Source: JACNLN01 sp964626495 (GTDB lineage Bacteria; Fidelibacterota; Marinisomatia; Marinisomatales; CAZVFT01). Taken from it: a stretch of 22,665 bases of DNA. This document shows, piece after piece, positions 17,547 to 22,665 of the stretch. Both the position numbers and the translations under genes were made by a program. Under the pieces are notes generated by a model. It was given only the letters and a program-made list of their open reading frames with translations, was not told the DNA's origin and did not search any database. The stretch covers positions 1-22,665 of the forward strand of contig CAZVFT010000038.1 of NCBI GenBank assembly GCA_964626495.1. Direction: 5' to 3'. Numbering within the stretch: position 1 is the first letter of the stretch; each line of letters starts with the position of its first letter.

Positions 17547-18472
17547 TTACAGATTATCATACACTTTCTGGGATTGATAAAGTTTCGATTTTATTCTCTG
17601 TACTCGGAGAAAGTCTTGCATTAACACTGATTAAGGGATTAAATGAGACCGATATTCAAAAGATACGGGTACATATCCGAGAAATGGACACGGTTTCCCT
17701 TTCCGTTAGAAAACAGGTAATAGATGAATATTATATGACACATGTATCTAAGAAATTCAAAGGAGAGGAAGTTAGCGATGTGAACCGTCCCTTTGGTTTT
17801 TTAGAGACTCTTGATGATGAACAGCTGCTTACACTGCTTGAGGTAGAGGATGCCAGAATTATCGCTATAGCTCTTAGTCAAGTTTCACCGGAGCGGCAGA
17901 TGTTTGTATTAAATCGGATGACACCGGAAATCAAAGGGCGGGTATTAATAGAGATGGGGAAGCTTGACACCATTCCATTGGAAGCCATAGTAAATATCGC
18001 AACTGATTTGGAGGAAAAAACTCATTTTCTCCCTCGATCTATTAATTTCTCGAGAGGTGGGGGTAAAAACATTGCTGAGATTTTGGGTCGGATGAGCCCG
18101 GAGGAAGAAGAGAAATATATTAATGCAATATCAAGGGAATCCCCGGACCTGATGAGTGAAGTAAAGAAGTACCACGTGACATTTGATGACATCTTCAGTT
18201 TTCCTGACAACATTTTACGCGACTTGATGAATTCTGTGGATTTGGATACTGTTGCTCTTGCGTTAAAGGGACAACCTCAAGAGATTATAGATAGAGTAAT
18301 CAATAACCTTCCACAAAAAAAACAGGCTATGTACGAACCTGTTGAAGAACCAAGACTGAAGAGGGATATTGATGCTGCCAGGAAAGCCATTATTGAAGCT
18401 GCGAGACAGATGGAAAAAGATGATCGGTTTAAATTTGAAGATTATCTTGCCGGAGGTGAGATGATTGAGTAA
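17543..18472 (+). CDS. fliG: FliG-like rotor (torque) protein
   Basis: The 309-residue product, against ~330 for FliG, follows FliG order. The N-domain is LSGIDKVSILFSVLGE (8-23) and its second half looks shortened. The middle domain runs from PFGFLETLDDEQLLTLL (83-99); the EHPQ FliM-binding motif is EDAR (102-105). RGGGKNIAEILGRM (171-184) is the C-domain entry, and the MFxF hinge is replaced by YHVTF (210-214). The C-domain VDLDTVALALKG (232-243) leads to the torque helix. Aligned to E. coli, Lys264, Arg281 and Arg297 become Lys242, Lys259 and Arg271; the Asp288/289 region is EPVEE (265-269) with a 3-residue deletion. It would link the FliF-like ring to MotA. It starts inside the upstream stop with an AAAGGAG site, and is the last gene before a terminator. 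Confidence 0.88.
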   Translation: MITDYHTLSGIDKVSILFSVLGESLALTLIKGLNETDIQKIRVHIREMDTVSLSVRKQVIDEYYMTHVSKKFKGEEVSDVNRPFGFLETLDDEQLLTLLEVEDARIIAIALSQVSPERQMFVLNRMTPEIKGRVLIEMGKLDTIPLEAIVNIATDLEEKTHFLPRSINFSRGGGKNIAEILGRMSPEEEEKYINAISRESPDLMSEVKKYHVTFDDIFSFPDNILRDLMNSVDLDTVALALKGQPQEIIDRVINNLPQKKQAMYEPVEEPRLKRDIDAARKAIIEAARQMEKDDRFKFEDYLAGGEMIE

Positions 18473-18492
18473 CGTATTTTCATGTGTTCTCC

Positions 18493-18529
18493 AAAAAGCC
18501 TCCATTCTATGAAGTAAGGAGGCTTTTTT
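18493..18529 (+). terminator. Intrinsic terminator of the motor operon
   Basis: AAAAAGCCTCC (18493-18503) and GGAGGCTTTTT (18518-18528) form an 11-bp stem around a 14-base loop, followed by T. It begins 20 nt after the fliG-like stop and separates the motor operon from the SDR gene. Confidence 0.92.
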
Positions 18530-18561
18530 ATAACCAAAGATTGAAAAAAACGGGTGAACTT

Positions 18562-18590
18562 TTGCAGCATTTTTGATTTAATTATATTTT
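18562..18590 (+). promoter_or_regulatory. Possible promoter of the SDR gene
   Basis: TTGCAG (18562-18567), 17 bases, TATTTT (18585-18590). The same site also reads as TTTG ... TATTTTCG, one base off the Bacteroidota-type -7 element TAnnTTTG. It lies between the terminator and the SDR start, where a promoter is expected. Confidence 0.4.
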
Positions 18591-18643
18591 CGAATTGTCC
18601 AATAAGATTTATTATTATTTCATTTTAACAATAGGAGGTAAAA

Positions 18644-19387
18644 ATGAGAGGATTGAGAGATAAAGTTGTCATTGTAACAGGGGCGGGACAGGGCATTGGG
18701 AAAGCAACCGCCATAAGATTTTCGGAGGAAGGTGCAAAAGTCATTATTGCTGATCTGAATGAAACCACAGGAAAAGCAGTGGCAGATGGAATACAATCTA
18801 CTAACGGTGATGCCATTTTCACATACGTGAATGTGGCTGATCGAGATAGTGTCAAAACCATGGTGTCTTCTGTAATGGAGACGTATAGTAGAATTGATGT
18901 TTTAGTGAATAATGCCGGTATCATTGAGGATGTAACACTCAAGAAGCTACGCGATGAGCAGTTTGATAGGGTGGTAAACGTGAATCTTCGGGGAACGTTT
19001 ATCTGTACGCAAGAAGTAACATCAGTGATGTGTGAGCAGGGATCGGGTGTTATTTTAAACGCTTCCTCAGTTGTAGCACTCTATGGAAATTTTGGTCAAA
19101 CAAACTACGTCGCCAGCAAGAGTGGTGTTATCGGGATGACAAAAGTGTGGGCTCGTGAATTAGCAAAGGATGGCATCCGTGTCAATGTTGTTGCACCGGG
19201 ATTTATCGAAACAGATATGCTCGCAAACATTCCAGAAGACATTATGACTAAGCTGGCAAATAAGGTTCCTCTAAGGCGTTTGGGAACTCCGGAAGATATC
19301 GCCGCTGCTTATGCATTTCTTGCCAGTAACGATGCCAGCTATATTAACGGTACTGTTCTTAGCGTGGATGGTGGAGTGGTGGTATAG
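18644..19387 (+). CDS. fabG: Short-chain dehydrogenase/reductase, FabG-like
   Basis: The 247-residue product has the classical SDR length. Seen: the nucleotide motif TGAGQGIG (12-19), Asp37 at the end of strand beta2, NNAG (89-92), Asn114, and the catalytic Ser142, Tyr155 and Lys159 (spacing 13 and 4, as in E. coli FabG). A FabG-like APGFIETDM (184-192) and a C-terminal NGTVLSVDGG (235-244) follow. Asp37 usually means NAD(H) preference, whereas fatty-acid FabG uses NADPH, so it may be another NAD-dependent alcohol/3-ketoacyl dehydrogenase. No other fatty-acid genes are near. A strong AGGAGG ribosome binding site precedes the ATG. Family certain; substrate open. Confidence 0.9.
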   Translation: MRGLRDKVVIVTGAGQGIGKATAIRFSEEGAKVIIADLNETTGKAVADGIQSTNGDAIFTYVNVADRDSVKTMVSSVMETYSRIDVLVNNAGIIEDVTLKKLRDEQFDRVVNVNLRGTFICTQEVTSVMCEQGSGVILNASSVVALYGNFGQTNYVASKSGVIGMTKVWARELAKDGIRVNVVAPGFIETDMLANIPEDIMTKLANKVPLRRLGTPEDIAAAYAFLASNDASYINGTVLSVDGGVVV

Positions 19388-19617
19388 AGTTAGTCAGAAA
19401 GAACAAACAGATAAACACTTTTTGTTGTAAATCTGTATATCATATTTGTAATGTTTATGAATTGGGTTCCCACCCTAATCTTGGTAGAGTTACAAAAGAG
19501 TAATAATGTATCAGCCTCGTGTTTTCCCCAACAATATTTTGTAAATTTCTCCTCGATTTTTAAATAAACAATTGAGCTAATATAGTCCAATAGAATTTTT
19601 AGAATAAGGAGAACATT

Positions 19618-21144
19618 ATGGCTGTCATCATCACAGGAAACGATTTAACTATTGAAGATGTCTATAACGTAGCTGTCAGTTCGGAGAAGGTAGAGCTTCA
19701 TCCTGATGCGGTACAAAGGATAAAGAAGTGCCGAGCATTTCTCAGGAAAAAGATCGAAGAAAGAGAAATTATGTACGGAGTAAATACGGGCATTGGCGAA
19801 CTATCTGAAGTAGTGTTGACGGATGAACAGATGAAACAGTTCCAAAAGTATCTTGTTTACAATCATTCTGCTGGGATTGGTAAGCCAGCCCCTATTGAAC
19901 ATATCAGGGCAGCCATGCTGACTCGGATCAATGTTCACGCTAATGGCTATTCTGCCTGCCGACCTGAAATTACCCAGACCTTAGTGGATATGCTTAATAA
20001 GGGAGTTACCCCTGTTGTTTGCGAAAAAGGGAGCGTGGGCGCCTGCGGAGATTTATCTCCTATGAGCCAGATTGCTCTCCTGTTAATGGGAGAAGGGGAA
20101 GCATTTTATCAGGGGGAAAGATTACCCGGAAAAACTGCAATGGAAAAAGCGGGAATCCCAATTCCAGGTCTAAAAGCGCGGGATGGATTAGCCACTATCA
20201 ATGGAAGTAATTTGATTTCTGGAATGGCATGTATTCAGGTTTATGAAACTGAAAGACTATTAAAGCAATTTGAAATCGCAGCTGCAATGAGTTTGGAAGC
20301 GCTAATTGCAAACCTGAAACCGTATAACAGCCGATTGCACGAGTTGAGAGGTTTTCAGGGAGCGGTAACTTCATCGAAAAATTTAATGAAAGTTATCACA
20401 GGTTCAGACCTGGTAACCGGACTAAAGGTGAAAGTACAAGATGCTTACAGTATGCGATCTACTCCTCAGGTAATTGGCGCAACACGGGATCAACTTCGTT
20501 GGACAAGAAGTCAGCTTGAGATTGAACTTAATGGTGTAGGTGATAATCCCATCTTTCTGCCGGATGATGGCGTCGTGCTGACCGGCGCCAATTTTCAGGG
20601 ATCTCCCGTTTGTGTGCCATTAGACATGCTTGGTGCAGCCATTACTATGGTGAGCGTTTTATCAGAACGACGGTTAAACCGCTTGTTAAATCCAGCGTTA
20701 AGTGTTGGACTTCCCGCTTTTCTGACAAAGGGAGCTGGAATGTTTTCAGGGCATATGCTCAGTCAATATACAGCTGATATGATGATTGTAGAGCAGAGAA
20801 TTCTCTCAATGCCGGCATCAATTCAGTCCATTCCCGCCGCCGCTGATCAGGAGGATTTCGTAAGCATGGGAATGAATTCAGCACTGAAGACAAGGCAGAT
20901 TATTGACAATGCTTATGGAATTTTAGGGATTGAGTTCATCGCTGCAGCACAGGCATTGGATTTTAGAGATTTCAAGCCGGGGAAGGGGTCGCAGGCCGCT
21001 CATAGTGCTGTTAGAAAAGTAGTGCAACATTTGGATGAAGATCGCCCCCTTTATCCTGATCACAACAACATGATGGAAACTGTGAAAAGGCGAGAAATTC
21101 TTCATGATGTCGAAGATGCGATAGGGGAATTAAAAACTTATTGA
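19618..21144 (+). CDS. hutH: Histidine/aromatic amino acid ammonia-lyase family protein with Ala-Cys-Gly MIO triad
   Basis: The 508-residue product spans the full family length. Seen: YGVNTGIGEL with Tyr53, YNHSAGIG (81-88) in the substrate-selectivity loop, GSVGACGDLSP (138-148), INGSNL with Asn195, QDAYSMR with Tyr277 and Arg280, ELNGVGDNP (303-311), NFQGSP (325-330) and QEDFVSM (411-417). The family makes its MIO cofactor from Ala-Ser-Gly; here residues 142-144 are Ala-Cys-Gly (codons GCC TGC GGA at 20041-20049), with Cys at the number of the Pseudomonas putida HAL serine. HAL-typical QEDHVSM and NFHG are changed, and no hutU, hutI or hutG is next to it. Histidine may therefore not be the substrate; a tyrosine/phenylalanine lyase or 2,3-aminomutase is possible. 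AAGGAG lies 6 nt before the ATG. Confidence 0.85.
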   Translation: MAVIITGNDLTIEDVYNVAVSSEKVELHPDAVQRIKKCRAFLRKKIEEREIMYGVNTGIGELSEVVLTDEQMKQFQKYLVYNHSAGIGKPAPIEHIRAAMLTRINVHANGYSACRPEITQTLVDMLNKGVTPVVCEKGSVGACGDLSPMSQIALLLMGEGEAFYQGERLPGKTAMEKAGIPIPGLKARDGLATINGSNLISGMACIQVYETERLLKQFEIAAAMSLEALIANLKPYNSRLHELRGFQGAVTSSKNLMKVITGSDLVTGLKVKVQDAYSMRSTPQVIGATRDQLRWTRSQLEIELNGVGDNPIFLPDDGVVLTGANFQGSPVCVPLDMLGAAITMVSVLSERRLNRLLNPALSVGLPAFLTKGAGMFSGHMLSQYTADMMIVEQRILSMPASIQSIPAAADQEDFVSMGMNSALKTRQIIDNAYGILGIEFIAAAQALDFRDFKPGKGSQAAHSAVRKVVQHLDEDRPLYPDHNNMMETVKRREILHDVEDAIGELKTY

Positions 21145-21182
21145 AGGTGGAATCGGGTTAGGTTAATATTACGTGTAACAAT

Positions 21183-21758
21183 TTAATTCACTGTAATTGC
21201 GTTCTTTGGAGTTTCTGTTATGTTCTGCTGCATATCGTCAATGGAAATGCCAAGTGTTTCACCAACATCAGTTACAACATTCATAAACATAGTCTGAGCT
21301 TTCACTCGCCAACCACCTTCTTTCATACTTTTGATAAGTCTGATATTTTCCGGTTTTCCTGAATAGTAGCTAAGCTCGTGTTCTGTGTATGCTGCTATAT
21401 TTAGTCTGTTTTGTTCCTTGACTATGGGAGTCATTTTCACACTTATTTCCCCAGTTGGACGTTCACGGATCGTGACCTTGATTTGAAGCAACATATCGAA
21501 AGGGGGAGATCCACCTATTGCAGCAAACTTTTTATATTCAGTAGTGATTATCCCAGCATCCTTGTTGGACACCTTAATATCATATCCTCTGTCAACAAGT
21601 ATCATTGTAAGAGCATTGAATGCTTTTTCAACAGATATTCGATTACTCATTGCTTCAAAGGACTGGACTTCAACAAAGGTTACTGGTGCTGAACAACTGG
21701 TTAATAGTAGTACCGATGTCCAAACTAATGTAATTGCAGTTATAATTCGTGTTCTCAT
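21183..21758 (-). CDS. Lipoprotein of unknown function
   Basis: The 191-residue product has an SPII signal: hydrophobic residues ~6-19, then the lipobox LTSC with Cys22. The mature part starts with a Ser/Ala-rich linker, then a compact domain (VEKAFNALTMILVDRGYDIKVSNKDAGIITTEY, residues ~44-76) whose pattern recalls BamC-like or LPS-assembly lipoprotein folds, where one helix is followed by two strands. No firm family. It is convergent with the ammonia-lyase gene (38 nt between the stops; no terminator hairpin seen). An AAGGAGT ribosome binding site lies ~6 nt before the ATG. Its upstream DNA resembles that of the next lipoprotein gene. Confidence 0.75.
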   Translation of the reverse strand: MRTRIITAITLVWTSVLLLTSCSAPVTFVEVQSFEAMSNRISVEKAFNALTMILVDRGYDIKVSNKDAGIITTEYKKFAAIGGSPPFDMLLQIKVTIRERPTGEISVKMTPIVKEQNRLNIAAYTEHELSYYSGKPENIRLIKSMKEGGWRVKAQTMFMNVVTDVGETLGISIDDMQQNITETPKNAITVN

Positions 21759-21885
21759 TTTTGACTCCTTTTCTTTTTATTTGTTTACTCTCCTATTTTA
21801 CAGGTTGATTGAGCAATCTCTTTAGGGTAATTCAACTATCAAATTATTTCCTTTATGGGTTATGCCTTCATTTTCAACCAACACC

Positions 21886-22019
21886 CTCAATTTCCCAATC
21901 AGCGCCCTCTTTTAAAACGGCTTCTAAAAAAGACGCCCCCCAAAAAGTTGCTTAGCTCTCCGAACCAATTCTATATTCAGATAGGCTGTAATATTGTTTC
22001 TACAGGTATTTCTGTAATG
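21886..22019. repeat. Diverged repeat copy A upstream of the first lipoprotein gene
   Basis: Positions 21897-22019 align without gaps to 22499-22621, with 82 of 123 bases identical (67%) by my hand count. Shared blocks include AAACGGCTTCT, and similarity continues weakly toward the lipoprotein start: TAGGGTAATTCAACTATC at 21823-21840 against TATGGTAATCTAACCATC at 22428-22445. It lies ~140 bp upstream of the lipoprotein ATG. Confidence 0.7.
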
Positions 22020-22037
22020 TCTAGATCATCCCTTAAA

Positions 22038-22379
22038 CTAGCCAGTTGTTACGCCAGTATCATAGATCTTAATGGATAAATCATCTCCTTCTACCGTGGC
22101 CTCCCCCTCTTGAGAATAGCCTATTCCTTCTCCAGTTGTCCATTCGGCTTCCCAACTATATGTACCTTCTTTAACATCGCTTATTGTCTTTATTTGCAGA
22201 GACTCTATAGTGTAAGAAGTACCACCCCAGACAAATGTAGCAGGATTAATTGTCATGTTCTGAACTTTTACGTCCCACTTATACTTTAACAATCCACAAC
22301 TTGAAAACATCGCTATGAATGTTAAGGACATAAGCGCAACAATTAAAGATTGTCTGATTAGCATCGTTCTTATTTTCAT
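22038..22379 (-). CDS. Small lipoprotein of unknown function
   Basis: The 113-residue product has an SPII signal with a Phe-Ser-Ser-Cys lipobox and lipidated Cys28, followed by ~85 beta-rich residues (WDVKVQNMTINPATFVWGG, then SYTIESLQIKTISDVKEGTY). I chose the start at 22379. AAAGGGGA lies ~8 nt upstream of it, and the signal peptide then has a normal length; the longer frame opening at 22427 adds a charged extension before the signal peptide. It resembles small lipoproteins of unknown role; no family recognised. It has the same orientation as the lipoprotein at 21183-21758. Confidence 0.65.
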   Translation of the reverse strand: MKIRTMLIRQSLIVALMSLTFIAMFSSCGLLKYKWDVKVQNMTINPATFVWGGTSYTIESLQIKTISDVKEGTYSWEAEWTTGEGIGYSQEGEATVEGDDLSIKIYDTGVTTG

Positions 22380-22487
22380 TGAAGATCCCCTTTCTGTTTT
22401 TATTCTCGTTCTACTTTTACTAGACACTATGGTAATCTAACCATCTTTTTGACCGATTATCATCCGCTCGAGTTAACAACAAGAGCT

Positions 22488-22621
22488 CGAATTTTATTAA
22501 TCAGCACCCTTTTCTTAAACGGCTTCTCAGAAAGATGATCTCCGAAAATCAGCTTGTCCCTTTAGCGACATTTTGTATTCAAATAAGCCGTCATAGTGAA
22601 AACATGGGTATTTGTGTGATG
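22488..22621. repeat. Diverged repeat copy B upstream of the second lipoprotein gene
   Basis: Partner of the repeat at 21886-22019: same length, 67% identity over 22499-22621, and a similar distance (~120 bp) upstream of the lipoprotein ATG at 22379. Both copies are open in the same plus-strand frame over 41 codons, but the encoded residues are less alike (under half identical) than the DNA, which argues against coding. Confidence 0.7.
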
Positions 22622-22665
22622 ATCTTAGTGGGACTATAAAACAGGGGATCAGGGATATACACAAA

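Noticed and set aside
15951..18472. Type III secretion injectisome ring (YscJ/PrgK)
   Set aside because: Injectisome rings lack a FliG homologue and MotAB, and no export apparatus or secretin is present.
19407..19436. Hairpin ACAGAT / ATCTGT after the SDR gene, as a terminator
   Set aside because: Weak stem with mismatches and no following T-run; not strong enough to call.
21855..22079. 74-codon plus-strand ORF over repeat A
   Set aside because: The matching frame in repeat B is open, but residue identity is lower than base identity and there is no matching start in copy B, so coding selection is not supported.

Overview
The window comes from a Gram-negative, non-actinobacterial genome with fairly AT-rich intergenic DNA. 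It encodes signal peptides, outer-membrane beta-barrels, SPII lipoproteins, an OmpA-type peptidoglycan anchor, a FecR protein and a giant FN3-repeat secreted protein. This mix suggests the FCB side of the tree (Calditrichota, Neomarinimicrobiota, KSB1-like lineages), but that is an inference from style, not a phylogeny.

Layout. (1) 125-9815, minus strand: a tight three-gene operon, read right to left, for a 1960-residue secreted protein with about 17 FN3-like repeats, a FecR-domain protein and an 868-residue Ig-like plus outer-membrane beta-barrel protein. (2) 9816-10812: a ~1 kb divergent intergenic region. It holds a GC-rich, strongly self-complementary segment that looks like an unidentified structured RNA, four copies of an AAACGTAA octamer, a CRP/FNR-like palindrome, and a near-consensus sigma-70 promoter facing right. 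(3) 10813-18472, plus strand: seven genes with short gaps or overlaps, closed by a clear intrinsic terminator. They encode three envelope proteins (carboxypeptidase-regulatory/FxLYD; coiled coil + TPR; beta-barrel + coiled coil + TPR), then MotA, MotB, a FliF-like membrane-ring protein and a FliG-like rotor protein. (4) 18644-21144: a FabG-like SDR and a histidine/aromatic ammonia-lyase homologue whose MIO-forming triad reads Ala-Cys-Gly. (5) 21183-22379, minus strand: two small lipoproteins whose upstream regions are diverged copies of each other.

The central observation is region 3. It encodes both halves of a bacterial rotary motor: a MotAB stator, and a FliF-like ring with a FliG-like torque protein. 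No rod, hook, filament, export-gate, FliM/FliN or chemotaxis gene is present in the window. The residues that matter for torque and ion flow are kept: MotB Asp23, MotA Arg93/Glu100/Pro157/Pro210, and FliG Lys242/Lys259/Arg271. The FliM-binding EHPQ motif of FliG is changed to EDAR. The FliF-like protein keeps one ring-building domain and a FliG-binding-type tail, but gains a ~150-residue periplasmic coiled coil.

My reading is a flagellum-derived motor that drives something in the envelope rather than a filament. The co-transcribed periplasmic and outer-membrane proteins, and possibly the divergent FN3/FecR/beta-barrel operon, would be its transmission and surface parts. This is similar in logic to the AglRQS-Glt gliding machinery, but built on FliF/FliG. 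The output (gliding, adhesion, envelope work) cannot be told from sequence alone.
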